A stretch of 19,560 nt of DNA from Pseudomonadaceae bacterium UBA836 (GTDB lineage: Bacteria > Pseudomonadota > Gammaproteobacteria > Pseudomonadales > Pseudomonadaceae), in assembly GCA_002296055.1 (NCBI GenBank), contig DBHE01000248.1:1-19560 (forward strand), read 5' to 3'. Both the position numbers and the translations under genes were made by a program. The stretch's first letter is position 1. Every line of letters begins with the position of its first letter. Positions 7,249 through 14,540 of the stretch are shown here, piece by piece. The notes below the pieces were generated by a model that was not told where the DNA came from, did not search any database, and saw only the letters and a list, made by a program, of their open reading frames with translations.

Positions 7249-7935
7249 TCAAAACACCGATAACTTACCCACACTGGTAATGCCGCCAGACCAGATCATT
7301 TCGTAGGCAGCGGTCTGAACGCAGCTGTGTACGATCTTCGGGGTAAATAGGCCCCAGCAGAGCGCGCGCTGAGCCTGGTTGCGCACCGACCAGTACTTTA
7401 CGCCGTTGGCGCCGTCCTTGCGCAGCTTTGCGCCAAAGGCTTGGCTGGCGCTGTAGTCTGCTGGTGCGTACACCGGGTCGCTCATTGGGCGGTCGGTCAA
7501 ATCAAACAGGTTTTCGTCTACGAAGGTGCAGCGCAGACCGCGGAATAGCATGCGCTCATATTCGAGTGCCGGTACGTTGTGCCAGTACAACTGTTGGTGG
7601 TGTCTGACTTCTAGGACGGCGGTTTCGATGGTGTCAGCGACATAGAGTACGCCGTAGTTGCCGCTGCTGAATCGGGAGCCAGCCGGGTTGACGTGGGTGA
7701 AAGGGGCGGTGGCCATGTTGCAGCCTGTGATGCCAAAGGGGATATCGGCGGTGTTAATCAGTTGCAGGTTGCCCAGTTCATTCTGCAGGCGCGGGTTGGT
7801 GAGTTCCTGTATCAGGAACAGCGCATCAAAGTCGTCGGCGTCAGCGACATCATCGAATAGCGACGTAGGCCGATATTTGCTGTTGATCAGGCGATAGCCC
7901 GTTAGGATCTGCGCAGCGCCCTTGGTGCTTACCAT
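7249..7935 (-). CDS. RES-domain toxin (NAD+-degrading family)
   Basis: RES-domain toxins of type II toxin-antitoxin pairs deplete NAD+, either by phosphorolysis or by ADP-ribosylation of targets. The 228-aa protein shows the RES core SRFSSGNYGVLYVADTIETA with R88, Y98 and E104, and later GVKYWSVRN (Y181, S183, R185). These are the Arg, Tyr, Glu and Ser-containing segments known in the family. The first 60 residues include an acidic stretch, DDVADADDFDALF. The start ATG overlaps the end of the antitoxin by 7 bases (ATGGTAA), which points to translational coupling. The stop is about 100 bases from the tRNA-Arg(CCT) 3' end on the other strand. A specific ParT/MbcT-like subtype is not assigned. 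Confidence 0.88.
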   Translation of the reverse strand: MVSTKGAAQILTGYRLINSKYRPTSLFDDVADADDFDALFLIQELTNPRLQNELGNLQLINTADIPFGITGCNMATAPFTHVNPAGSRFSSGNYGVLYVADTIETAVLEVRHHQQLYWHNVPALEYERMLFRGLRCTFVDENLFDLTDRPMSDPVYAPADYSASQAFGAKLRKDGANGVKYWSVRNQAQRALCWGLFTPKIVHSCVQTAAYEMIWSGGITSVGKLSVF

Positions 7936-8318
7936 TGGGCCCCGCGCAGGCTGTCGATGCGGCGGAAGGTTTCGTACAGAGCGATCATGTCACCGCCTTG
8001 CACGACGTCCAGCGGGCTTCTGCCATTGAAGAATTCGTTGTGGTTTTCCATTCGCATGAAGCCGTAGACGTTGGCCGGATTATCAAACAGCATGCGCAGC
8101 GCGCTGTGGATGTTGAGAACCAGTGATACGCGTTTGAGCTGGTCTTCGTCCAGCGATACGGCCTTGTCTGTGCGGGCGCGGCTGATGGTGCTGCGCGAAA
8201 TGCGCAGGATGTTGCCGGCCTGATCGGTGCTGGTTTGCCATTTACCCAGAATAGTCAGCGCGGTACGCAAGCCGACCACGGCCATATCGTTCTTTGCGGC
8301 AGCAGGTGCGGTGGTCAT
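7929..8318 (-). CDS. Xre/MbcA/ParS-type antitoxin (DUF2384)
   Basis: This is the partner of the RES toxin: it binds the toxin and represses the shared promoter. The 129-aa protein has an N-terminal helix-turn-helix-like part (about 15-60, with ILRISRSTISRARTDK) and a C-terminal toxin-binding part (about 75-129, with LFDNPANVYGFMRMENHNEFFNGRSPLDVV). The motif NGRSPLDVV and the terminal W are usual in this family. The first ATG has AGG about 10 bases upstream; M12 is an alternative start. It is first in the two-gene operon, as normal for these pairs. Confidence 0.88.
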   Translation of the reverse strand: MTTAPAAAKNDMAVVGLRTALTILGKWQTSTDQAGNILRISRSTISRARTDKAVSLDEDQLKRVSLVLNIHSALRMLFDNPANVYGFMRMENHNEFFNGRSPLDVVQGGDMIALYETFRRIDSLRGAQW

Positions 8319-8620
8319 GGCGGTGCCTGTTAGGTTGTGGGTTTACCTTATATTGCGTCTGCTGAGTTGTTTTTTCAAGTTTTGTGTCTCTAGATGTTTT
8401 TTCCGGGGCCGGTATGCAAGGGTCTTTGCGGAACAGGGCGCGTTATCGCCGGTCCACAGCTGCAGTGCAGCCGAATCCGCTATTTGTGGGCTCTGTTTCA
8501 TGCAGTTTCGGCTACTATTGGCAGGCACTGATCCGGTTTTGTAGCTTTTCGGCCTGAGCACCGGATTGATGGGTCAGCGCCTTTCGGCAACACATGTACT
8601 GCAATCGCTATGGAGTTTGG
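8319..8620. other. 302-bp intergenic region between antitoxin and MFS gene
   Basis: It lies between divergent genes and must hold promoters for both. On the minus strand, TTGAAA and AATATA/TATAAG stand 18-20 bases apart, a loose match upstream of the antitoxin. On the plus strand, TACTAT (8513-8518) could be a -10 for the MFS gene but lacks a good -35. A short palindrome, GCTGCA-G-TGCAGC, is at 8459-8471. Open frames across it look non-coding. Confidence 0.45.
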
Positions 8621-9934
8621 ATGTCTCGCGCACTTGCTGCCTTTTCTTCCCTGTATTTCGCCACGCTGTTGATGCTGCTCGGCAGCGGTTTGTTGAGTAC
8701 CTATCTCGGCTTGCGGTTGGCGGCTGAGGGGGTCAGTGAGCTGTGGATTGGTGTGCTCATGACCGGGTATTACGGCGGCCTGGTAGCGGGCGCCTCGATT
8801 GGTCACCGATTGATTGCTCGCGTTGGCCATATTCGCGCCTTTGTGGCCAGTGCCGGACTGGTAACAGCGTCGGTTCTGGGGCACGCACTGACGGAGTCGG
8901 TACAGATATGGCTGGCGCTGCGGGTGCTGGTCGGTATGGCGATGATGTGTCAGTACATGGTGCTGGAAAGCTGGCTGAATGAGCAAGCCGAGTCGCATCA
9001 GCGGGGCATGGTGTTTGCCAGTTATATGGTGGTGACCTTCCTTGGGTTGGTGCTGGGGCAAGTGGTTTTTGCGCTCAAGCCTGACCTGGCGGTTGACCAT
9101 CTGCTGTATGTCGCAATGTGTTTCTCGCTTTGTTTGGTGCCGGTGGCGACCACTCGCCAGATTCACCCTGCGCCGCTGCATCCGGCACCGCTCAAGGTGA
9201 AGTTGTTCGTGCAGCGTATTCCCCAGGCGTTGACTACCATCGCGGTGGCCGGCTTGATGCTGGGCGCTTTTTACGGCATGGCGCCAGTGTTCGCCGGCGC
9301 GGTCGGATTAAACAATTCCGAGATTGGTATGTATATGGCGGTCACCATTTGTGCAGGCCTGGCGGCCCAGTGGCCCGCTGGCTGGCTGTCCGATCGCGTG
9401 GACCGTAGCCATCTGATTCAACTTAACGCGATGTTGCTAACGGCGGTGTCGGTGTTGATGGCGATTGGCTTCATTCCGAGCGGCGCGTTGATCGTGTTGA
9501 CGGCGCTGTTCGGGCTGATGGTTTTTACCCTGTATCCGATGGCGGTTGCACTGGCTAATGACCACGTGGAGCCGGATGACCGAGTGCCGCTGTCGGCCAT
9601 GTTGCTGGTGACGTTTGGCCTGGGAGCCAGTATCGGGCCGCTGTTGAGTTCGGCGATGATGAAACTCTGGGGGCCGCAGATGTTGTACATCTTCATGGCT
9701 GCCTGCAGTGCGATTCTGGTTGTACGCGTGCGGGCCGATGCGGTAACCGGTGAGAACCTGGTTGAGGCCGCGCCGCTGCAGTTCATGCCGGCAGCCGGTA
9801 ACTTGGCCAGTTCGCCGCTGGCGGCAGCATTTGACCCGCGGGTCGATGAGCAGGCGGTTGCCGAGCAAATGCAGGAAGAGAATGTCGCTGAGGCAGAAGA
9901 AGACGCCGATCAGGATGACCACCGCCCGGCCTGA
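8621..9934 (+). CDS. Major facilitator superfamily transporter (YcaD-like)
   Basis: A 437-aa inner-membrane transporter with about 12 hydrophobic helices in two halves. Landmarks are YLGLRLAAEGVSELWIGVLMTGYYGGLVAG, then GHRLIARVGHIRAF (the loop 2-3 MFS motif region), VLESWLNE and, in the second half, AAQWPAGWLSDRVDRSHLI. After the last helix there is an acidic, probably cytoplasmic tail of about 65 residues ending EEDADQDDHRPA. The frame is open to an ATG at 8594, but ATG 8621 has GGAG six bases before it and gives the normal MFS start. The substrate is unknown. Similarity to the YcaD group is a recognition from memory, and no neighbour suggests a substrate. Confidence 0.85.
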   Translation: MSRALAAFSSLYFATLLMLLGSGLLSTYLGLRLAAEGVSELWIGVLMTGYYGGLVAGASIGHRLIARVGHIRAFVASAGLVTASVLGHALTESVQIWLALRVLVGMAMMCQYMVLESWLNEQAESHQRGMVFASYMVVTFLGLVLGQVVFALKPDLAVDHLLYVAMCFSLCLVPVATTRQIHPAPLHPAPLKVKLFVQRIPQALTTIAVAGLMLGAFYGMAPVFAGAVGLNNSEIGMYMAVTICAGLAAQWPAGWLSDRVDRSHLIQLNAMLLTAVSVLMAIGFIPSGALIVLTALFGLMVFTLYPMAVALANDHVEPDDRVPLSAMLLVTFGLGASIGPLLSSAMMKLWGPQMLYIFMAACSAILVVRVRADAVTGENLVEAAPLQFMPAAGNLASSPLAAAFDPRVDEQAVAEQMQEENVAEAEEDADQDDHRPA

Positions 9935-9944
9935 GCGGGCTTTT
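9924..9944 (+). terminator. Short terminator-like hairpin at the MFS stop codon
   Basis: GCCCG (9924-9928) pairs with CGGGC (9936-9940), followed by TTTT. The stem is only 5 bp and spans the TGA, so this is a weak call. Confidence 0.4.
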
Positions 9945-9949
9945 GGAGC

Positions 9950-9980
9950 CGTAGGGGCACGGCCGGCCGTGCGCCCTACG
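9950..9980. repeat. REP-like GC-rich palindrome
   Basis: CGTAGGGGCACGGCC (9950-9964) and GGCCGTGCGCCCTACG (9965-9980) are reverse complements except for one extra base. It is intergenic, 16 bases after the MFS stop, between convergent genes, and has no T tract. The GTAGGG...CCCTAC form resembles repetitive extragenic palindromes of Pseudomonas. Only one copy lies in the window, so its repetitive nature is inferred. Confidence 0.6.
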
Positions 9981-10004
9981 TGAGGTGCGAGATGGAGGGC
10001 TGTG

Positions 10005-10754
10005 TTAGAACAGGTCTTCTTTTTCCATGCGCCGAGCTTCGCGTTGCAGAAAATTGACGAAGCGATCGATGCTGCGCTGAGCTAGGGCGGTGGGTTGCTT
10101 GAACATCATGCCAGCATGAGTTTCGTTAGCTTCTTCACGGTACTCGACATGGCGCACCTCCATGGCTACCTCAACACGTCCTGCGTCCGGAAGATGCAGT
10201 GTGGCAGGGGTGTACAGCTCTCCAGGGCTAAGCGAGCGGCTCATATCGCCCTCTAGCCGAATCTTGCAGCCGGTGGCTGACAAATCCATCAAATAGGCGG
10301 TGAAGCGACGCTTGCGCTCCGGATGGGCCAGCTCTACGGCAATATCAGCCGTGCGGCGGACGCTGGCGCGAAAGGCGCCGCGCTTCTGATGGTAGAAAAG
10401 CTCGTCTGGCACACCAGCGGAGTATGCCGGGGCGTCGTCCAGCTCAACCTGGGTTGCGCCGGGGCAATCCCAGCGCATGTGTATGCCTTCGTGCCAGGCG
10501 TCGATGCGGAACGATTCGCCTTGGCTAGCGTACTTGTCGCCTTCTCGAGGGATGAGTTCGTCGATCCATAGCTCGCCCTGATCGGTGTCGAGCTTGACGA
10601 TGAAGCTTTGGAATTTCTGGCTGCGATCGGTGAACGTGACGGTCAGAGGGTCGCGGTTCTGCATCAAGGTCTTGAGCAGTGCCATGATTTCCACTTGGGC
10701 GCGGATTTCGCGGGGCGGCTGTGGGCCTGCTTCTTGTGAGAATAGGTTGGGCAC
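10005..10754 (-). CDS. ycgR: Flagellar brake protein YcgR/FlgZ (PilZ domain, c-di-GMP receptor)
   Basis: It binds c-di-GMP and slows or biases the flagellar motor; in Pseudomonas the name FlgZ is used. The 249-aa protein has an N-terminal YcgR domain (about 18-115) and a C-terminal PilZ domain (about 120-240). Both c-di-GMP motifs are intact: RxxxR at R125-R129 (KRGAFR) and DxSxxG at D157-S159-G162 (DLSATG). The start is a GTG with no strong SD; N-terminal length agrees with FlgZ homologues as I remember them. It lies after flgN on the same strand, 69 bases apart. The ycgR-flgN-flgM neighbourhood is typical for pseudomonads, and the gene may ride on the flgM promoter. Confidence 0.92.
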   Translation of the reverse strand: MPNLFSQEAGPQPPREIRAQVEIMALLKTLMQNRDPLTVTFTDRSQKFQSFIVKLDTDQGELWIDELIPREGDKYASQGESFRIDAWHEGIHMRWDCPGATQVELDDAPAYSAGVPDELFYHQKRGAFRASVRRTADIAVELAHPERKRRFTAYLMDLSATGCKIRLEGDMSRSLSPGELYTPATLHLPDAGRVEVAMEVRHVEYREEANETHAGMMFKQPTALAQRSIDRFVNFLQREARRMEKEDLF

Positions 10755-10823
10755 TTCAGCTACTCGGTTTCAGTAGGAAATTGATGACTATACACAGCGT
10801 GGTGGCTAAATGGCATCCCGCGC

Positions 10824-11282
10824 TCAGGCTTTGCTCAGATCTCGGGTTTGGCCTGTGCGGCTGCGATTGCCAAGCTGGTCATAGATGCCGCTACCCGGTT
10901 CGCCCTGATTGCGGAGCAAGTCCAGCAATGAGCGAGTGGCGTGTTGGCTGTGGTGGACCAGGCGAGCGTTGCGGTCATTGGCTTGCTGGCAGCGGGTCAG
11001 TGCCTGCAGAAACGCCTGATAGTGCGCTTGCAGCTCGGCGTCCTGTTGGGCATTGATGTGCTCAGCCAGTTGGCCTAGTTGCAGGTTATTCTGCTGACAA
11101 TAGTGTTTGAGCTGCTGGTCGTGAGTGATCAGCTTGTCGGTGTAGGGGCGTTTTTGTTCAAGTAACTGCTCCAGCTGGCCGACATCCTGACTGGTCAGCG
11201 CATCGCGCTCTTGGTCGAGCAGGGCCAGGTAGGCTTGGCAGTCTTGTTCTGCTTGCTGGAAGTGCTGTTGCAAGGGGTGCAT
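10824..11282 (-). CDS. flgN: Flagellar export chaperone FlgN
   Basis: FlgN keeps the hook-filament junction proteins FlgK and FlgL in an export-competent state in the cytosol. The 152-aa product is almost all helical and very rich in Gln, Leu and His (LEQLLEQKRPYTDKL, RCQQANDRNARLV). It ends with the family-type tail NQGEPGSGIYDQLGN. It has an excellent SD, AGGAGG on the minus strand at 11289-11294, seven bases before the ATG. It sits 81 bases after flgM, and the pair is the standard flgMN operon. Composition alone would be weak evidence, but the position makes the call firm. Confidence 0.9.
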   Translation of the reverse strand: MHPLQQHFQQAEQDCQAYLALLDQERDALTSQDVGQLEQLLEQKRPYTDKLITHDQQLKHYCQQNNLQLGQLAEHINAQQDAELQAHYQAFLQALTRCQQANDRNARLVHHSQHATRSLLDLLRNQGEPGSGIYDQLGNRSRTGQTRDLSKA

Positions 11283-11363
11283 GGACTGCCTCCTGGCTGC
11301 GCGTTGTTAATTGAAAGCTGCAGCCAAGAGTACAGGCAGGGAGGGCATTGTGACTACTGGCTG

Positions 11364-11690
11364 TCAGCCTTCCAGGTTCAGCAGCTTGTCGGCGATACGA
11401 CCGCTGTCCGGCTTGTAGCTGCCATCGGCGATGGCCTGGCGCAGTTGACTGACACGTTCGCTGTCGACTTCCGGCAGCTCGCGCAGTTTTTCTTCAATGG
11501 CCTGCAGCTGTTGCGCCTGGGCGCTCAGATTGACCGAAGAGGGGGCGTCACCCTGTTCTGCCGGTTGCGCTGCGGTTTGGGCGCTTTGATCGTTTACGGC
11601 GCCGGCTTCGCGCTTGGCGGCGGCACTGTTGGCTTGGCTGTTTCGGCCGACGCCATTGGCTCCGTTGGGCGAGTTGAAGTCGATGACCAT
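11364..11690 (-). CDS. flgM: Anti-sigma28 factor FlgM
   Basis: FlgM binds and inhibits FliA (sigma28) until the hook is complete, then leaves through the flagellar export channel. The 108-aa protein starts MVIDFNSPNG, a pattern usual for pseudomonad FlgM. It has a disordered Ala/Gln-rich first half and a conserved sigma-binding C-terminal half (SVNLSAQAQQLQAIEEKL, DSERVSQLRQAIADGSYKPDSGRIADKLL). SD GAGGAA stands before the ATG. A good sigma28 promoter lies upstream (11729-11755), so FlgM is made under the sigma factor it inhibits. It is followed by flgN. Confidence 0.95.
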   Translation of the reverse strand: MVIDFNSPNGANGVGRNSQANSAAAKREAGAVNDQSAQTAAQPAEQGDAPSSVNLSAQAQQLQAIEEKLRELPEVDSERVSQLRQAIADGSYKPDSGRIADKLLNLEG

Positions 11691-11728
11691 GATGCATTCC
11701 TCAAGCTGTTAAATCTTCTCTAACCGCT

Positions 11729-11755
11729 GTAACGGCAGCGCGCCAGAAAACTTTA
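11729..11755 (-). promoter_or_regulatory. Sigma28 (FliA) promoter of flgM(N)
   Basis: Read on the minus strand, TAAAGTTT (11755-11748), an 11-base spacer and GCCGTTAC (11736-11729). The -35 matches the FliA consensus completely and the -10 differs from GCCGATAA at two bases. It lies about 40 bases before the flgM start. Confidence 0.88.
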
Positions 11756-11767
11756 GGGAAAATTTGT

Positions 11768-11781
11768 GTGACGCCGGTCAC
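11768..11781 (-). terminator. Small palindrome between flgA and flgM
   Basis: GTGAC-GCCG-GTCAC is a 5-bp inverted repeat. On the minus strand it follows the flgA stop by about 40 bases and leads into ACAAATTTT, so it might be a weak flgA terminator. It could equally be a binding site just above the flgM -35. Confidence 0.3.
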
Positions 11782-11820
11782 GTCTTTGCCCGGGTCGAGT
11801 ATATCGCTTTTGCCGCCATG

Positions 11821-12531
11821 TCACATGCCTGCCTCAACTTGCCCAGGCCCTGTGACCCGTGCGCGTATGACCCTCTGCGAGCGCGTGTTGCGTACGCGAA
11901 TCTGCTGGCCCTGGGTGCCGTCCTCCAAGGCTTCGCCTGGCATCTTGACCGAGATGTTGCTGTTGCCGGAGCTGATGACGACCTTGTCGCCGCGCTGCAC
12001 GATCCGGTTGCGCTCAAGTTGGGTGTAGCTCAATACGCTGTCGGCTGAGACATTGCGCTTGAGTTGCATGCCGATGGCCTGCGCCGGGTCGAGCAGGTAG
12101 TTGTCGCCTAGCAGGCCGGTGTCGCGTTCGGCCAGATGCACATCCTGGGCGCTGACCACTGCGCGCCGGCTGAGTGGCCGGGTGCTGACTACCACTGGCT
12201 GGAACAGGCTTACCTGCGCTGGCACGAACAGCCGCCAGGGTGATGGCCCACTGCAGCTGACGCGCACTGTTACCCGGCCTACCGGAATGGCAGGGCTCTC
12301 CAGTTCGGCGCTGATGGCGTCGTCGGCGCACAGCGGCAGTCGCAGTCGTTGGTCCAGTCGGCTAAGACGGATCTCATGGCGTGCCTCTAGCCCGCTGCTG
12401 GCAATATGCTGCTGCACTTCCTGCTCAAGAAAGTCCGTGGTGGCGCCGATAAGCTGATCAATGAGCGGGTTTGCTTGGAGGCTGGCGGAAAAAAAAATCG
12501 CCATCGCCGCGCACCCGGTGATAAAACGCAT
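11821..12531 (-). CDS. flgA: Flagellar P-ring assembly chaperone FlgA
   Basis: FlgA is a periplasmic chaperone for FlgI during assembly of the P-ring. The 236-aa precursor has a Sec signal peptide (MRF, hydrophobic stretch, likely cut after SLQA at residue 20) and a C-terminal SAF/FlgA domain (about 115-236) with TRPLSRRAVVSAQDVHLAERD, LLDPAQAIGMQLKRNV and VQRGDKVVISSGNSNISVKMPGEALEDG. These are typical for the family. The SD is a TAGGT about 8 bases before the ATG. It is divergent from cheV, and a sigma54-type promoter lies in the shared region. Confidence 0.95.
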   Translation of the reverse strand: MRFITGCAAMAIFFSASLQANPLIDQLIGATTDFLEQEVQQHIASSGLEARHEIRLSRLDQRLRLPLCADDAISAELESPAIPVGRVTVRVSCSGPSPWRLFVPAQVSLFQPVVVSTRPLSRRAVVSAQDVHLAERDTGLLGDNYLLDPAQAIGMQLKRNVSADSVLSYTQLERNRIVQRGDKVVISSGNSNISVKMPGEALEDGTQGQQIRVRNTRSQRVIRARVTGPGQVEAGM

Positions 12532-12573
12532 ACAATTACCTACATTCCTGATGGGGTCTTGCCTGTCGGATTG

Positions 12574-12602
12574 CTGTCACATGCTGACAGTTCCTGCAGG
12601 AA
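12574..12602. promoter_or_regulatory. Two adjacent palindromes in the flgA-cheV intergenic region
   Basis: CTGTCA-CATGC-TGACAG (12574-12590) is followed at once by the perfect palindrome TTCCTGCAGGAA (12591-12602). The first contains GTCA-N5-TGAC, one base shorter than the FleQ pattern GTCA-N6-TGAC. The second overlaps the -12 part of the sigma54 site. They look like operator sites for a flagellar regulator; which one is inference. Confidence 0.5.
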
Positions 12603-12610
12603 ACATGCCG
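12595..12610 (-). promoter_or_regulatory. Sigma54 (RpoN) promoter candidate of flgA
   Basis: On the minus strand, CGGCATG-TTTC-CTGCA matches TGGCACG-N4-TTGCW at 9 of 12 fixed positions and keeps the invariant GG-N10-GC (GG at 12609-12608, GC at 12597-12596). The predicted start, near 12584, gives a leader of about 50 bases for flgA. Confidence 0.65.
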
Positions 12611-12640
12611 CATCGCCGTTATGATGACGAGGAGCAGCCC

Positions 12641-13588
12641 ATGGCTGGTGTGATGGATTCAGTCAATCAGCGGACGCAGCTGGTTGGGCAAAACCGACTC
12701 GAATTGCTGCTGTTTCGCCTGGCAGGCAATCAGCTCTATGGCATCAATGTGTTCAAGGTCAAAGAGGTGTTGCAGTGTCCTCGACTGACCGCCATGCCGA
12801 AGCTGCACCCAGTGGTGCGGGGCGTGGCACACATCCGTGGAGGCACTCTGCCGATTCTCGACCTCAATCGCGCAACCGGCGGGCCCGGGCTGGACAATAT
12901 CGACACCGCCTTTGTGATCATCACCGAGTACAACTACAAGGTGCAGGGTTTTCTGGTGCGCTCGGTCGAACGCATTGTCAACATGAACTGGTCTGAAATT
13001 CATCCGCCGCCAAAGGGTACGGGTCGCGAGCACTACCTCACGGCGGTCACGCGGGTTGACAATCAGATGGTAGAAATCATCGATGTCGAGAAGGTGCTGG
13101 CAGAGGTGGTGCCCACCAACGAGCAGGTGTCGGCCGGCGTGGTAGATGCCGATACGCAGGCAGAAGCTGTTGCGCGCAAGGTGTTGATCGTCGATGACTC
13201 AGCCATTGCGCGCAAGCAGGTGATGCGCTGCCTGCAAGAGGTAGGTGTCGAGATTGTGGCGCTTAACGACGGCAAACAGGCGTTGGACTGGCTCAAGGCC
13301 CGGGCCGAAGCTGGTGAAGATGTCAGTCAGACGTTGCTGATGATGATTTCAGACATCGAGATGCCGGAAATGGATGGTTATACGCTGACCGCCGAAGTGC
13401 GTAATGATCCGCGCCTGAATCGTTTGCATATCATGCTGCATACCTCGTTGTCCGGGGTGTTCAACCAAGCGATGGTCAAGAAGGTGGGTGCCGATGACTT
13501 TCTTGCCAAGTTCAAGCCGGACGACCTTGCTCAACGCGTGATCGCTCGGCTGCATTTGCTGCGTGACGGCAGCGTGGGTGAGGGTTGA
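12641..13588 (+). CDS. cheV: Chemotaxis protein CheV (CheW-REC coupling protein)
   Basis: CheV links chemoreceptors to CheA, and phosphorylation of its receiver domain tunes adaptation. The 315-aa protein has a CheW-like domain (about 20-165: LLLFRLAGNQLYGINVFKVKEVL, VRGVAHIRGGTLPILDL) and a response-regulator receiver domain (about 185-307: VLIVDDSAIARKQV, then ISDIEMPEMDGY with phospho-acceptor D238). The frame is open back to 12461 across the intergenic region, but the ATG at 12641 has GAGGAG six bases before it and begins the family sequence. It precedes cheR by 33 bases; the two are probably one operon. No clear sigma28 or sigma70 promoter was found for it. Confidence 0.95.
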   Translation: MAGVMDSVNQRTQLVGQNRLELLLFRLAGNQLYGINVFKVKEVLQCPRLTAMPKLHPVVRGVAHIRGGTLPILDLNRATGGPGLDNIDTAFVIITEYNYKVQGFLVRSVERIVNMNWSEIHPPPKGTGREHYLTAVTRVDNQMVEIIDVEKVLAEVVPTNEQVSAGVVDADTQAEAVARKVLIVDDSAIARKQVMRCLQEVGVEIVALNDGKQALDWLKARAEAGEDVSQTLLMMISDIEMPEMDGYTLTAEVRNDPRLNRLHIMLHTSLSGVFNQAMVKKVGADDFLAKFKPDDLAQRVIARLHLLRDGSVGEG

Positions 13589-13621
13589 GCGCTTGATTTT
13601 AATTGATACAAGGCAGACGTC

Positions 13622-14449
13622 GTGACTTTGGCGAATCAGGATTTTCAGCAGTTCCGGGACTTTTTGGAAAAAGCCTGCGGTATCGTGCTGGGGGACAACA
13701 AGCAGTATCTGGTGTCCAGCCGCTTGAATCGCCTGCTGGAGCAGGAGGGGATCGCCAATCTCGGCGAGCTGGTCAAGCGAATCCAGGCACAGCCGCGTGG
13801 TGGCTTGCGGGAGTCGGTCATCGACGCCATGACCACCAACGAAACCCTGTGGTTTCGTGACATATATCCCTTTGAGGTGCTCAAGACTCGGCTGATTCCC
13901 GAGTTCATCAAGCAGTCACCGGGCCAGCGGTTGCGGATCTGGTCTGCTGCCTGCTCGTCCGGACAGGAGCCGTATTCGCTCAGCATGGCGATAGACGAGT
14001 TTGAGCGGGCTAACCTGGGGCAGTTGCGCGCCGGTGCCCAGATTGTTGCGACCGACTTGTCTGGCGGCATTCTGAACGCGGCCAAGAGCGCAGAGTACGA
14101 CAGTCTGTCGGTGGCCCGTGGTTTGTCTCCCGAGCGCTTGAATCGCTACTTCGATCAGCATGGCCCCGGGCGCTGGACGGTCAAGACGCCGATTCGTAAC
14201 CGGGTTGAGTTTCGTGCCATGAATTTGCTCGACAGTTACGCGATGCTCGGCAAGTTCGATTTCGTGTTCTGCCGCAACGTGCTGATCTACTTTTCGGCAG
14301 ATGTTAAGAAAGACATCCTGCGCCGTATTCACGCCACACTGAAGCCCGGTGGCTACCTGATGCTGGGTGCCTCTGAAGCCCTCAATGGCCTGCCAGAGTT
14401 GTACCAGATGGTGCAGTGTAGTCCGGGCATCGTGTACAAGGCGCGCTAA
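13622..14449 (+). CDS. cheR: Chemoreceptor glutamate methyltransferase CheR
   Basis: CheR methylates glutamates of methyl-accepting chemotaxis proteins with S-adenosylmethionine. The 275-aa product has the helical N-domain (about 1-75) with TTNETLWFRD (71-80), and the SAM-binding Rossmann domain with IWSAACSSGQEPYS (106-119), IVATDLS (141-147), FDFVFCRNVLIYF (212-224) and LKPGGYLMLG (240-249). All match the family. It starts at GTG, with an AAGG about 8 bases upstream. The length is normal. It is downstream of cheV, as in other pseudomonads. Confidence 0.96.
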   Translation: MTLANQDFQQFRDFLEKACGIVLGDNKQYLVSSRLNRLLEQEGIANLGELVKRIQAQPRGGLRESVIDAMTTNETLWFRDIYPFEVLKTRLIPEFIKQSPGQRLRIWSAACSSGQEPYSLSMAIDEFERANLGQLRAGAQIVATDLSGGILNAAKSAEYDSLSVARGLSPERLNRYFDQHGPGRWTVKTPIRNRVEFRAMNLLDSYAMLGKFDFVFCRNVLIYFSADVKKDILRRIHATLKPGGYLMLGASEALNGLPELYQMVQCSPGIVYKAR

Positions 14450-14467
14450 GTAAAGGGCCGCGCTACG

Positions 14468-14498
14468 CCAGCCAGCAGCTCACAGGGTAGCTGGCTGG
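14468..14498 (+). terminator. Hairpin downstream of cheR
   Basis: CCAGCCAGC (14468-14476) pairs perfectly with GCTGGCTGG (14490-14498) around a 13-nt loop. The T run comes only about 25 bases later, so it is either a weak intrinsic terminator or a 3'-end stabiliser. Confidence 0.5.
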
Positions 14499-14540
14499 GT
14501 CAGCCCTTCGCTCTCACCTTATTTTTGCCCTCATCGCTAG

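Noticed and set aside
8227..8544. Plus-strand open frame of 105 codons and minus-strand frame at 8343-8561 in the antitoxin-MFS gap
   Set aside because: They have no SD and no recognisable domains, and they partly overlap the antitoxin gene or promoters.
7068..8620. Genomic island with direct repeat of the tRNA 3' end
   Set aside because: No second copy of the tRNA 3' end and no integrase was found in the window, so only a remnant or a small insert can be suggested.
10800..10820. GG-N10-GC on the minus strand before ycgR as a sigma54 promoter
   Set aside because: Beyond GG and GC few bases fit the consensus, and it overlaps the end of the flgN region without other support.
12596..12625. Sigma28 or sigma70 promoter for cheV (GCCGTTAT, TATGAT)
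   Set aside because: The -10-like elements lack any matching -35 at the right distance; the -35 place is taken by the palindrome TTCCTGCAGGAA.
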